From: Oehlia diaphana
Taxonomy: Eukaryota; Glomeromycota; Glomeromycetes; Glomerales; Glomeraceae
Length of the DNA stretch: 24,013 nt
Direction: 5' to 3'
NCBI GenBank assembly: GCA_003833135.1
Contig: QZLH01000066.1
Coordinates: forward strand, 176,484 to 200,496
The first letter of the stretch is position 1, and each line of letters begins with the position of its first letter. Positions 1 to 8,908 of the stretch are shown piece by piece. The notes beneath the pieces are model-generated. The model searched no databases and was not told the DNA's origin. It saw only the letters and a list, made by a program, of their open reading frames with translations. The position numbers and the translations under genes are program-made.

Positions 1-1
1 G

Positions 2-1129
2 AATGATACAGATGATGCATTAGATGAGTCATCTGAAGATGAGATTGATTTGGATGATTTAGATCGAATGATCGATAATTTAGGAGAAATAACACCAAAC
101 CCAGTAGTTGCTCAGCCTCCAGTACTGCCTGATACGGTAATGACCCCTGTTGATCATAATGTGACACCCGAAACTTCCCAGAAGAAAAAACAAAAGCGTG
201 TTGCAGCTGATAAACAAACCATGAACCAATCAACAACGGCAAAACCTGATGCACAAACATCAGCCAAAAAACCCCAACAAAAGGGAAAGAAATCACCTGA
301 CCATGAGACTAATCAAATACTGACTGGATACGAAGCTGTCGGAGAGGAGCAAGAGCGAATCCGAGACATAATAGTTTACGATATCCCGTATACCTGGGAC
401 CTGCAGAAGATATTAGCAGAGTTAAAATTATGGGGAAATACTATCAAGTGTTCTCTAAAACGTCAACACAAGTACCAGACTCTTAGAGTCAAAATAGCAC
501 TTTCCTCATTTGCCCTTCCCCAGTTTATCAAATTCTGGACGACAGATCTGGGAGGTATACCTGTAAGATGGTTCCCTGCAAGTTGGACTCTCCAAGAAAG
601 AAAACAACGTGAGAAATTCCAAGCTGTTATTCATGACATACCGGCGGAAATGATGACAGCTACCTTGTGGGAAAACCGTAAACCAACCGAATTTTTAACG
701 AAGTGCGGTGCTAGCTCGTTTAAAATTATTCAAACAAGTAAAGGAAGGAGGAAACTTGTAGGTTATTTCGAGAATTGGGAGACTACACTTAAAGCCTTAG
801 ATACACCACAAATTTTCCTACCGGTAGGTACGGAGTTGAAATGGTGTCGACACTCCATCCCCAACTTGAAGAAAGCACAACAGAAACCGAAGGCTAAAAA
901 TACCCTGAACGCGAAGAAATCTGGTAAAACAGGTAAGGTTTCAGGAAGTAATCAGCCTAAGAAGAAGGATAAACAACAATCCTCGACCAGAGCTCCAAAG
1001 AATAATAACCAGTTGAAGAAACCTGATGTTCAGAAGAAGGCAAAGAATACCTCGAAGAACAAAGGTGGTAACATAGACAACAAGGAGGTTTTAGCAGAAA
1101 TTTTGTCTCTGTTGCGAAAATTAGTGTAG
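2..1129 (+). CDS. ORF1-type RNA-binding protein of retroposon A1 (5' partial)
   Basis: The frame is open from base 2 to the TAG at 1127-1129 (375 codons), so the annotated start lies upstream of the window. An acidic stretch rich in D and E comes first, then a basic linker. Around residues 118-200 an RRM-like segment starts at RIRDIIVYDIPYTW and includes LKLWGN and KRQHKYQTLRVKIALSSF. A second similar segment starts near residue 204 (KFQAVIHDIP). The tail from about residue 298 is very rich in Lys, Asn and Gln. Two RRM-like segments plus a basic tail fit the ORF1 (nucleic-acid chaperone) class of LINE proteins; the fold is inferred from spacing and hydrophobic pattern only. Unlike the other copies it has no internal stop, so it may be the most recently active copy here. 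Confidence 0.75.
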   Translation, partial: NDTDDALDESSEDEIDLDDLDRMIDNLGEITPNPVVAQPPVLPDTVMTPVDHNVTPETSQKKKQKRVAADKQTMNQSTTAKPDAQTSAKKPQQKGKKSPDHETNQILTGYEAVGEEQERIRDIIVYDIPYTWDLQKILAELKLWGNTIKCSLKRQHKYQTLRVKIALSSFALPQFIKFWTTDLGGIPVRWFPASWTLQERKQREKFQAVIHDIPAEMMTATLWENRKPTEFLTKCGASSFKIIQTSKGRRKLVGYFENWETTLKALDTPQIFLPVGTELKWCRHSIPNLKKAQQKPKAKNTLNAKKSGKTGKVSGSNQPKKKDKQQSSTRAPKNNNQLKKPDVQKKAKNTSKNKGGNIDNKEVLAEILSLLRKLV

Positions 1130-1200
1130 TGCTATTATAGATAGTCTGCCTGATTTGTATTATTCTATGTAGCAGGATATAATTTTTATTTCTACTCTAT

Positions 1201-1260
1201 AAGCCCGTTGCTTTTAGAGGGGCTTGTCCCAGTTGAAATCCTTATTTTTTTCCCAGTGCG
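1201..1260 (+). promoter_or_regulatory. 3' UTR stem-loop and CCCAGTGCG box of retroposon A1
   Basis: GGGGCTTGTCCC (1219-1230) can form a short stem closing a CTTG-containing loop. A U-rich run and CCCAGTGCG (1252-1260) follow. The same arrangement occurs in copies A2 (17908-17948), B2 (15696-15745), B3 (22603-22659) and C (23932-23974), with stem sequences that differ yet still pair. In LINEs a conserved 3' UTR structure is often what the reverse transcriptase recognises; that role is inferred here. Confidence 0.55.
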
Positions 1261-1472
1261 CTTGATCATACCTTTTTGGCGTAGTTTCACTGAGGCGTGG
1301 TCTACTCTTTAATCGAAGGGTGAGGTCCCGTAGGGGATGACGGAGCCTGGCTAGACACGTATTTTAGATTTAGACGCTTTTGTTTAACAAAAGAATTTCT
1401 TTTTTCTATTATTTGTACTGCCTTGGTCCTACTACTCTTTTAGAAATAAAATAAATAAATAAAAATAAAATA

Positions 1473-1987
1473 TATTTGAGTCAAAACATATCTAATTTAT
1501 CTTATGTTGTTGTATTCTTTATTTGACATACTTTGATTTTTTAGACGTGATCCTAAAAAAGCCAGAAAGTTTATAATATAATGGTCAGCATTGAAAAAAT
1601 ACAGTATGTGATTACCTTCTTTTTCTAAAGTTTCTTGTGTTAATTCCTTGTCTAAAATATTTACTACCTTCTGTCTCTTATTTTGATTTCCATAGTTAAT
1701 TCCCGATTTTGCAACTCACTAGTTAGTTCTTGTAATGGTAACCATTTTGGACAAACTCCTAATATGTCAATATAACATTGGAGACAAATATGTGACTTAT
1801 GCAATTAGAATAAATTCTGTACATGAGAACGGATGTAAGGAAGTGCAATAAGTTCAATAGATAACGTTTTGACATGTAATCTTTCTATAAAAAACTAATT
1901 CTGAAATAAATGTTAGGTGAAAGTACAAGCTCAACAAGTACCACTACTAGCAATATTTGGCATAAGTAGTATTAGTATATTTAATAA
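1473..1987. other. AT-rich stretch without recognisable gene
   Basis: I see no convincing coding frame, tandem repeat or element end here. A short frame near 1911-1970 (Ser/Thr-rich, ending at stops around 1968-1975) could be an upstream piece of the unidentified coding remnant that follows, but nothing supports it independently. Confidence 0.4.
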
Positions 1988-2128
1988 ATATACACCACTC
2001 TACCTGATGCATGTGGAACGGGTATTTTCCATGGAGATTTTAATAATGTCCAATTACCAAGATTTGGTATGGCTCGTGCTTTTATATATCCAGCATTTTC
2101 TCCTTCAATTGGCCAAGTCCACTCAAAC

Positions 2129-3124
2129 TAGTGCTCTACATGAGCCAACTCAAGCCAAGCTACAGTCTGGCTTGGCTCGGCTTGAAGATCTGCACCAAGC
2201 CAAGCTTGAAATGAGCTGAGCCACCAAAAATCTTGGCTCAGCTTAGTTTGAGCTAAGCTGAGCCATAAAAATCCTGGCTTGAGTCGAGCTGGGCTCAAGC
2301 TGGCTCGAGCTTTATCATAAAAATGTTTTCGTAATATTTTTACTTTAAATTATTAAAAAAATGGTGCGAAACGTTTTTTTAATTAAATTAATGTAAAATA
2401 TATTGTTTTGTAACGTTTTTACATTAAATTATTAAATTATTAAAAAACGTTACAAAACATTATTTTTAACTAAATAAACGTTTTCACAACGTTTTTACTT
2501 TAAATTATTTAAAAAACGTTGCAAAACGTTTTTTACTATTTGTTTTGGCATTTTTCCGCTTGATTTTACATGTAAAAATGCCAAAACTGATAGTTTCAGC
2601 ATTTTTTTTTGATTTTACATATAAAAGCGCTAGAATAATTGGTTCTGGCGTATTTTTTTTTGATTTTACATGTAAAAATGCTGAAACTGATAGTTTCAGC
2701 ATTTTTTTTTGATTTTACATGTAAAAACGCCAGAATTATTAGTTCCAGCAGTTTTCTTTTCAATTTTACATGTAAAAACACTGGAATAATTGGTTCTGGT
2801 GATTTTCTTTTTGATTTTACATGTAAAAATGCCAAAACTATTAGTTTCAGTATTTTTTTTGATTGTACATGTAAAAACGCTAGACTTATTAGTTCTGGCA
2901 GTTTCTTTTTTTTTGTATAATAGCTCATTTGGCTCATGAGCCAGCTCGAGCTTTTTGAGCTAAGCCTGTTACAGGCTCGAGCTTTTGGAGCTGAGCCTAA
3001 TAACTGGCTCAAGCTCTTCCAAGCTGGCTCGTGAGCCACCAAGCCAATTTAATCATGGCTTAGCTTGGCTCAGCTTGAAAGCTTGAGCCAGCTCATGAGC
3101 CAGCTCGGCTCATGTAGAGCACTA
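2129..3124. mobile_element. 996-bp non-autonomous hAT-type element
   Basis: The ends are a perfect inverted repeat, TAGTGCTCTACATGAGCC at 2129-2146 and its complement at 3107-3124. They are flanked by the exact 8-bp duplication ACTCAAAC (2121-2128 and 3125-3132). TAG-type ends plus an 8-bp duplication are typical of the hAT superfamily. Both subterminal zones are packed with short GAGCC, GGCTC and AGCTTG motifs in both orientations, the usual arrangement for hAT transposase binding. The interior has no transposase: it holds AT-rich inverted repeats (AACGTTTTT type, about 2320-2540) and a palindromic tandem array. It must depend on a transposase from elsewhere. Confidence 0.9.
2540..2912. repeat. 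Seven-unit palindromic tandem array, period about 50 bp
   Basis: Seven copies of a TTTTACATGTAAAA-type palindrome have their ACA at 2568, 2617, 2668, 2717, 2768, 2819 and 2867, spaced 48 to 51 bp apart. Between them lie a second palindromic segment of the form GCCAGAAT-ATT-AGTTCTGGC and a poly-T run, so each unit can form two hairpins. The array is inside the 996-bp hAT-type element. Open frames on both strands here (2505-3042 region) are by-products of the repeat and are not genes. Confidence 0.85.
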
Positions 3125-3244
3125 ACTCAAACCAATTTGATATATTGGGTATAGTTGTAGATTTTGCTTTGCCTTTTTTATTTTCTGTCAATAAAATGTT
3201 TATTTGTTGTTAATTATTTATTATTTATTTGGTTTTTATAATTT

Positions 3245-5456
3245 AGCACTCAATTGACCAATGAGATTCATTATTAAGATTTAAAATAATAAATAGCCAA
3301 CTGGAATGGTATAAAGGTAATCCAAGGAGCAAATAACAGGTTTCTTTGGCGGAATAAGCATGTTCTGAAACTGTATGAAGCAATAAATGTTGAAATGAAG
3401 GAAGAGAAGAACCAGAAGTATCACTTTCAGAAAGAATCTTATTTAGAATTTCTGAAAATGAAGAATGTGGTTCCGACTTTGTGGCATATTTAGTAGGGCA
3501 GCATGGATATTAAGAACTGGTTTAAGGTCAATGATTGCATACCAACCTTGAAGTTGAAATGGATTATGGGAGTTAACATAAGGATCATTTCTTGACGTGA
3601 TCAGCTCTGGTTGCCCACGATCATTTTCATGTATAAAGCTATGCTCAACATTATCTTTAGGGAAACCAAATCTACAATACTGCTGACCATCTTTAATCTG
3701 AAGACAGTATGAAGGATGGTGAACAGGTACTGGAGCATCAGGACATGGGTTAAATGTAGTAACCAATGAGTTAAAAAGTGACAAGATCCTGGACATATCA
3801 AACAAAGACGTGTCTCGCATTATTCCTATTCCATGCACGTGCACACTACCTCAGTGCTGCCACTCATATCTATAACCAATAGTCTTCCAATCACCACTTA
3901 GGAATCAAAATAGTTTTCAAAAATGTCTCGAACCATTTGTCAAAATACCAGGTAGCAATATGTGGATTATTAATCAAATCTGATGTTGATGTTTACTTCG
4001 ATCCTCATCTGATCTTACATCAACTTGATTTTCTCCATGAGGCATGAGCTGATGAAGATCTGGCCAATGCAAGTCAGCCGTGCTAAAGGTAAAAAATATC
4101 ATCCCTTTTGCCTCCAACTGCTTGATCATATCATATAATTCAGAACTACATTTTTGCAAAATTGTCAAATGCCGCGCAAACCCTTGCCAAAATACATAAC
4201 ACGATCCACCATATGATAATCATTTTTAATCATTTCCTAAACATCATCAATTGTCAGTTGAATACCATTTAGATTTTGCTTGACATAAACCTTTCCTTCC
4301 AGTAAGGCACATTAACGCATCTGAGAATTTAAAGCAAGGTATCACCATCTGGGATGATTAGCAAACCTTCCATCCTTATATTTGAGTAAATGCTGAAAGT
4401 ATTTGGCCAGTTTAACGTCCTGCATATTCTGCTTGAAGGTCTGCATTACCTGTTAGATATAAAGTTGGAAAGGCATGAGCAATATACCCAGGCGTATTAA
4501 ATTCATTAATAGTAGTATTATCTATGTTTGGCCACATAACAGGATCAGTTTCAAATTGCATTTGAGCAAGAGCATCATAAATGACTTGATCTTCACTACG
4601 TAAAAGGAAAGAAGCCAGAATAAAGTTCTGTATAATTGTATCGTCAGTTTCATTATCTAAATGATTAGCATCACAAAGTTCATTATTGACATGATGAAGC
4701 CTGTTCTCAGCATCACAAACTTGTGAAAGTAAATCATCAATAGATCCTTCATCAGGTAATGTACGCAATACATTGTTATCAATAATAATATCGGTGTAGT
4801 ATCAATTATTTTCTTTCAGCCAACAAAGTGCTTTTCAAAATCCCTGAATGATGTTGACCTTTCAGCAGAACTGTGAAGGACAACAAGTGTATCCAACATT
4901 GAAGGGTATTGTGGAAGACGAGATACAAACTCTCCTATATCCTGTGGAAAGTTTATTACATTGCCACCGTAGCTATATTAGCCTCTATGAAGATAGTAAG
5001 CAGATATGATTGGAAAAGTTTGTGCGATCAGCATTTCTTCAATTTTGGTACATCACCCAGATCCACATTAGAAAATTTTTTTATCTCATTTTTATAATTG
5101 TAGCAGCGACAACACATTCCCAAGATGAGCATAATTGAAGGGAAATGTTCATTGCACATGTGACAAATTTTATGTTCGAGATTTTTCATTGTGTCACAAA
5201 ATTTTTGTTGTCTTTCATGTTGCTTCTGCGCTCAGTTTCTAGTCAAATGAGCTTTACATTGATCTGAGGTTTCTAATGACCTTTTTATTCGCTTATTTTC
5301 ACAGTCATTAGTAAGACAAGTTTCACATTCATCAAGTGATTCTGCAGCTCTTCTTTTACATTGTCTAATTGTGGCAGCAGTTTGACTAATATTCTTTTTA
5401 TTTTTCATTATAGATACAAAATAAATACAAGCACAAATTTTATCAAACAATTTCAC
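3245..5456 (-). pseudogene. Helitron replicase (Rep, HUH endonuclease part), degenerate
   Basis: Helitron Rep proteins nick and join single-stranded DNA during rolling-circle transposition. Read on the minus strand, the remnant has in order: a repetitive basic N-terminus (RRAAESLDECET then KRIKRSLETSDQ, 5240-5390); a Cys/His-containing stretch (about 5100-5200); INEFNTPGYIAHAFPTLY (about 4470-4530); FFTFSTADLHWPDLHQLMP (about 4050-4105); the HUH signature HVHG at 3830-3841; GQPELITSRNDPYVN (about 3575-3620); a KYATK remnant of the Y2 tyrosine region (about 3465-3490); and LLLGLPLYHSSW near 3290-3320. Several frameshifts and stops break it. One TGA at 3851-3853 replaces the Arg codon just before HVHG. 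The helicase half is missing here. Not functional. Confidence 0.85.
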
Positions 5457-5779
5457 AGTAATAATTGAACTTTTGTTTACAATATTTTTAATAAAGCAAA
5501 TGTAATATACATATATAAATTTATTATTTATAATTATTTATAATTAAAGTTTTATAATTAAAGTTTTTTATTATTTATCATTCCTGATATTAATAAAGAA
5601 ACGTGTTACAAAGTTTTTTTTTTTTAAAAAAAAAGAAAATCATTATTTATTATTTTTTATTATTTATAATTAAGATTTTTATTATTTATTATTTATAAAT
5701 TAAAGTTTTTTATAAATTATTATTTATATTTAAAGTTTTACTGATGCGCAAAAATTAAAAATTTTCAAATTTTTAAATT
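5457..5779. repeat. Low-complexity AT stretch
   Basis: Irregular repeats of TTATTATTTATAATT type, with poly-T and poly-A runs around 5616-5635. No gene is visible. It lies between the Helitron remnant and the tail of retroposon B1. Confidence 0.7.
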
Positions 5780-6054
5780 TTTTATTTATTTATTTATTTT
5801 ATGTGAAGCAGGCAAGGAATACAACAAGAGTATGATTAATACAAGAAAAATATGTCTCTATAAAATGCCCACCATCAATGACCAGAAAAACTGGCAACCA
5901 ACCCTAACTTCTTGAAAAAAAGAGACCTGTACTATAAGCGCGTCCACTCATAGCAAGGCAATCGCACTAAATAAAATAAAAAAAATCACACAAAAAATGG
6001 AGAGAACAAGTCCCCTTTCCAAGAAATTGTGGTACAGACACATAAATGATTCTG

Positions 6055-7258
6055 CTATGCTAATAAAAAGTACAAATTAGTAGAAGTAACTAATTCTATT
6101 AAAACTAAACTAATTTCTAAAATTTTTGCTAAAACCTTCTTGTTCAAATTATTACCACCCTTCGCCTTCTTTTTTGAATTATCTGAGATATCAGAGTCCT
6201 TCTTATTCTGGCTCAGGGGTTTCTTTAACTTGTTACTTTTATTAGGAGCTTTAGACGAGGATTGTTGATCCTTCTTCTTTGACTTCACATTACTGAAATC
6301 AGTCTTTTTTCCTCCAGAATGGTCTTTAGTCATGGGCGCTTTCTTTAGGTTAGGTGTAGAGTGTTGACACCATGACAACCTGATCCCTTCTGAGCTCAAA
6401 ACTTGATGGTAATCTAAGACCTTGCGTACAGCCTCCCATATTTTGAAATAACCAACAAGCTTCCTCTTACCTTTACCTGTTTGTATGATCTTAAACGACT
6501 TAGCCCCAAGTTCATGTAAGTAGGTAGTGGATCTTTGGTCCTGCCATAAGGTGTATGTAGTTACGTCCTCCAGAATGTTGTAAACTACAGCCTGGAATTT
6601 CTCTCTCTGTTTTCTTTCACAGAGAGTCCAACTTGTGGGAAACCATCACACTGGTATACCTCCTAAATCTGTAGTCCAATTATTATTGAACTGTGGTAAG
6701 GAAAATGAGGACAACGCTATTTTAACCCTAAGGGTTTGATATTTGTGCTGTCTTTTTATCAATAGCTTAATAGGGTTGCCCCAAAGTTTTAGTTCTGCTA
6801 TTATTTTTTCAGAAGACCAGGTATATCAGCAGTGTTGGAAATTCAGATTTTAAATCACATGCAGAATATGCACATTATTTGAAATTTTTATGTGCGCAGA
6901 TTTGTATGCAATGTGCGGAAATGTAAAAAATATATAAGAATGTGTCAGATATGCAAATTTTTGTGTGCGGAGTTTTTAAAAATTTGTGTGCACACACACT
7001 CTGCACATTGAATTTCCAACACTGGGTATATGGTATGTCGTATACTATTAATCTCAGATACGTTCCTTTTCTTCCGGACTTGATACTTCATATTCTGTTA
7101 GTACCTCTATCACAGTGGATTTGGATGAATTGTTAGCTGGCAATTTTTTCTTCCAGTTAGTGTTACTTTTTGATGATTGGTTTTTGACTTGTTTTTCCTC
7201 TGAGACACACATGGATTTTATCTAAAGTTCTCATTAAGTAATGAATTTTTGGGTGTAA
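6055..7258 (-). pseudogene. ORF1-type RNA-binding protein of B1, broken
   Basis: Minus-strand coding with the same order as B2: PYTW then EKIIAELKLWGN, KRQHKYQTLRVKIALSSF, a second RRM-like segment (KFQAVVYNILEDV), GKGKRKLVGYF, and a Lys/Ser-rich tail (about 6120-6330). Downstream of a TGA in the GIPV-W-F stretch (near 6646) about 195 codons stay open. The stop sits where B3 has a CGA Arg codon. Another TGA (7054-7056) replaces the second Arg of the RIRD motif. The C-terminal end is altered by a small deletion near 6115, so the protein runs on past the usual QKLV ending. A MITE splits the first RRM-like segment. Confidence 0.75.
6840..7024. mobile_element. 185-bp hAT-like MITE inside retroposon B1
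   Basis: A perfect 16-bp terminal inverted repeat: CAGTGTTGGAAATTCA at 6840-6855 and its complement at 7009-7024. The uninterrupted B2 copy reads straight across the site (GGTATATGG), so the insert is well defined. The flanks are GGTATATC (6830-6837) and GGTATATG (7025-7032), a near-perfect 8-bp duplication with two extra bases (AG) on the left. The interior is rich in GTGCGCA, GTGTGC and TGCACA motifs. There is no coding capacity. Confidence 0.85.
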
Positions 7259-7560
7259 CTAAAGTTACCAGCTGAAATGTAAAAGGTCAAAGCTGAAATG
7301 TCAAAATTAAAATCCATCAAAATTCTGAAATGCCAAATAATTTTGACATGTAGAAATTATTGAAATGTCAAAATAGTCAGAATTGTTGAATTAATTTCGA
7401 CATGTCAAATTTTTAGAATTGTCAAATTGACGAAATTGTCAAAATATACAAATTGTATAAATTGTATGAAATTAATTTTGATATGTCAAAATTTTTAGAA
7501 TTGTCAAATTGACGAAATTGTCAAAATGTACAAACTGATGTATTCAAAATTGATATTGTA
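7259..7560. repeat. AT-rich tandem repeats of AATTGTCAAA / GACATGTCAAA type
   Basis: Short motifs such as GAAATGTCAAAA and AATTGTCAAA recur many times. A longer direct repeat of about 65 bases, containing TTTTTAGAATTGTCAAATTG, starts near 7388 and again near 7468 with few differences, giving a period of about 80. No coding frame is visible. The stretch begins exactly where the homology of retroposon B1 ends. Confidence 0.7.
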
Positions 7561-7860
7561 AAATAAATGAATATGTAAATTTAAACAAAAATAATTTGTT
7601 AATGTTTTATATAAAGCAAAAATTCTTATTTATTTAGTGAAAAAAATAGACATAATCATCCATAAGTGGACAAAATTATCCAAAAAAAAATATCTAAAAA
7701 AATTAAATTTTGGATAAAAATTGTCCAAAAAAAAAAATACCCAAAAAAAAATTACGAAGTATGAAATTTGAAAAAAGTATGAAATTTGGACAATTGTCCA
7801 AAAAAAAAAAATACCTAAAAAATTACAAAGTACGAAGTTGGATAAAATTGCCAAAAAAAA
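7561..7860. repeat. Low-complexity A-rich repeats
   Basis: Repeated TCC followed by A-runs and ATACC/ATATC (for example 7678-7700, 7728-7745, 7797-7815), with GAAGTATGAAATTTG occurring twice in near-identical form (7755-7790). The minus-strand frame through this part is repeat-derived and hydrophobic by composition; I do not regard it as a gene. Confidence 0.6.
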
Positions 7861-8546
7861 TAATTTATCAATAAATTCTTTTGCCAAATCTTTTACATTA
7901 TAGTTTATAATTCCTCTTCCAGTTTCTTTCTTATCATTTTCATTGTCACAATTATTGTTTTTATTATCATCATTATTTAAATTATCCTTGATTAAATTAT
8001 TATTATCTTCCAAAAAATCCTTATCCAAACCATCAATAATATTTTATGTAATACATTTATAGTATTTTCGATTAATACTACAACTTGGTTAAACTTGTAT
8101 TTCCTTAATAATCTCTTCATTATCATCATCATCTTCTTCAGGTTCTAGTTCTGCTAAACTATTATTAACAATAGCATTTATTTCACTATCGCTTAATTTT
8201 ACTGACTTTTTCTTCATATCCTTTTCATAAAATCCAAATTCTGAATGTGCATTTGATCGATAATACAATGTTATCTTTGCTATTAACTCTAAATGTTCAA
8301 CTCCAAGCTGAAGCTGTCTTTTATTACATATCCAGCCACATATAGAAAAACCCCATTCGCATAATGCAGAGTTCAGGCAAATAGAAATAATTGTAATGCA
8401 AATGATTGTGGTTCTAGTTCCATACTTGTTTACCATTTGATTGGATCATCAATTCCATTAAAATAAAGTTGGTTAAAGGGTCTTTCATTGTTTTTATACA
8501 TTAAAAGTTGTGAACAAAGTATATAAGAATATTCTAAGTCCATTTT
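7861..8546 (-). pseudogene. hAT transposase C-terminal fragment
   Basis: Minus-strand remnant of the hAT dimerisation region, which holds transposase subunits together. Reading from 8546: LCSQLLMYKNNERPFNQLYF, then DDPIKW, a frameshifted stretch (SMELEPQSFALQLFLF), then LNSALCEWGFSICGWICNKR and LGVEHLELIAKITLYYRSNA (about 8230-8390). The pattern A-C-E-W-x-F-S-x-x-G-W followed by a Leu-rich helix is characteristic of the hAT C-terminus. An acidic tail ends at a stop at 8089. A further Asn/Asp-rich frame (7861-8028) may be a C-terminal extension or unrelated. At least one TAA and two frameshifts break it. The upstream catalytic part is absent; a MITE lies immediately upstream. Confidence 0.75.
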
Positions 8547-8554
8547 CACATTTT

Positions 8555-8908
8555 AAAGATGGTCATTGATCCTACTGGTCCTGGACTGCCAGTTTTAAAA
8601 CTGGACTGTGGTCTTTCAGTCTTTTCAGTCCTGCTGTTAATTCAGGCCGAGCTTATAGTGCTGGCCAGAATTACAAGTGTAACACAAAAAATTTTGTGTT
8701 ACAATGGCAGAACCAGTAAAAAAATTTTGCTCAGTGGCTAAACTATTTATCCGGGATCACGTGACTGCCGTATTTAGTAATTCCGGCCGACACTATATAT
8801 CTGGCCAGAATTAGCCCAGGACCGAAAGACCGCAGTTCTACACGAGATGGACCGGTCTGTCTTTTTGGGGTGAGACCATGGTCTTCTAGGACCGGTGACC
8901 ATCCTTAC
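8555..8908. mobile_element. 354-bp foldback hAT-like MITE
   Basis: It is flanked by the exact 8-bp duplication CACATTTT (8547-8554 and 8909-8916). The ends are imperfect inverted repeats: AAAGATGGTCATTGATCCTA on the left matches TAAGGATGGTCACCGGTCCTA-type sequence on the reverse of the right. The inverted homology goes deep: GGACTGTGGTCTTTCAGTC near 8603-8622 pairs with GACCGAAAGACCGCAGTTC at 8820-8838. CTGGCCAGAATTA occurs twice (about 8663 and 8802). The insert is clearly more GC-rich than its surroundings. No coding frame is credible. Confidence 0.8.

Larger units (their letters stand above)
1..1472 (+). mobile_element. ORF1-only retroposon, subfamily A copy 1 (A1), 3' part
   Basis: This is the 3' portion of a non-LTR type retroposon whose 5' end lies outside the window. 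It contains one long reading frame, a 3' UTR of about 310 bases and an A-rich tail of AAATAAAATAAATAAATA type at 1444-1472. The 3' UTR holds the stem-loop GGGGCTTGTCCC (1219-1230) and CCCAGTGCG (1252-1260). The same 3' UTR recurs inverted at 17680-18040 (copy A2). No reverse transcriptase or endonuclease coding lies between the ORF and the tail. It could also be a LINE that lost ORF2 by deletion, but the full-length sister copies argue that the short form is the normal one. Confidence 0.8.
1988..3200 (+). pseudogene. Unidentified coding remnant split by a hAT-type element
   Basis: A frame open from 1988 reads through GTGIFHGDFNNVQLPRFGMA and ends in QVHSN exactly at the left edge of the 996-bp insertion (2128). 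If the insertion and one copy of its 8-bp duplication are ignored, the same frame goes on at 3133 with QFDILGIVVDFALP and stops near 3200. Continuity across an independently defined insertion suggests that this was coding sequence, about 70 codons in view. I do not recognise the family. There is no ATG in frame after the upstream stop at 1985, so the 5' part is missing or lies in another exon. Confidence 0.4.
5780..7258 (-). mobile_element. ORF1-only retroposon, subfamily B copy 1 (B1), 5' truncated
   Basis: A minus-strand copy that ends in a TTTATTTATTTATTTT tail (5781-5798, plus-strand view). Its 3' UTR matches copies B2 and B3. It is collinear with B2 up to GGGTGTAAC near 7258 and then stops, so about 500 bases of the 5' end are missing, as is common for reverse-transcribed insertions. 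A 185-bp MITE interrupts it at 6840-7024. No clear target-site duplication was found, which fits a truncated or rearranged right edge. Confidence 0.8.

Noticed and set aside
1917..2219. Open frame of about 100 codons
   Set aside because: It runs across the left edge of the hAT-type element (2129), so its second half is element sequence. The better-supported frame is the other one that continues at 3133.
2540..2912. Regularly spaced repeats resembling a CRISPR array
   Set aside because: The 'spacers' are themselves repeated palindromic sequence, the array lies inside a hAT-type element with TIRs and TSD, and the context is eukaryotic.
2505..3042. Overlapping open frames on both strands with repeated FTCK / LHVKSKKN residues
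   Set aside because: They translate the seven-unit palindromic array inside the 996-bp element. The peptide repeat simply follows the 50-bp DNA period.
7630..7860. Minus-strand frame rich in Phe, Leu and Trp resembling membrane segments
   Set aside because: It is a translation of A-rich low-complexity repeats on the other strand, with no start or family signal.
8559..8741. 60-codon open frame
   Set aside because: It lies wholly within the 354-bp MITE with inverted repeats. No family resemblance.
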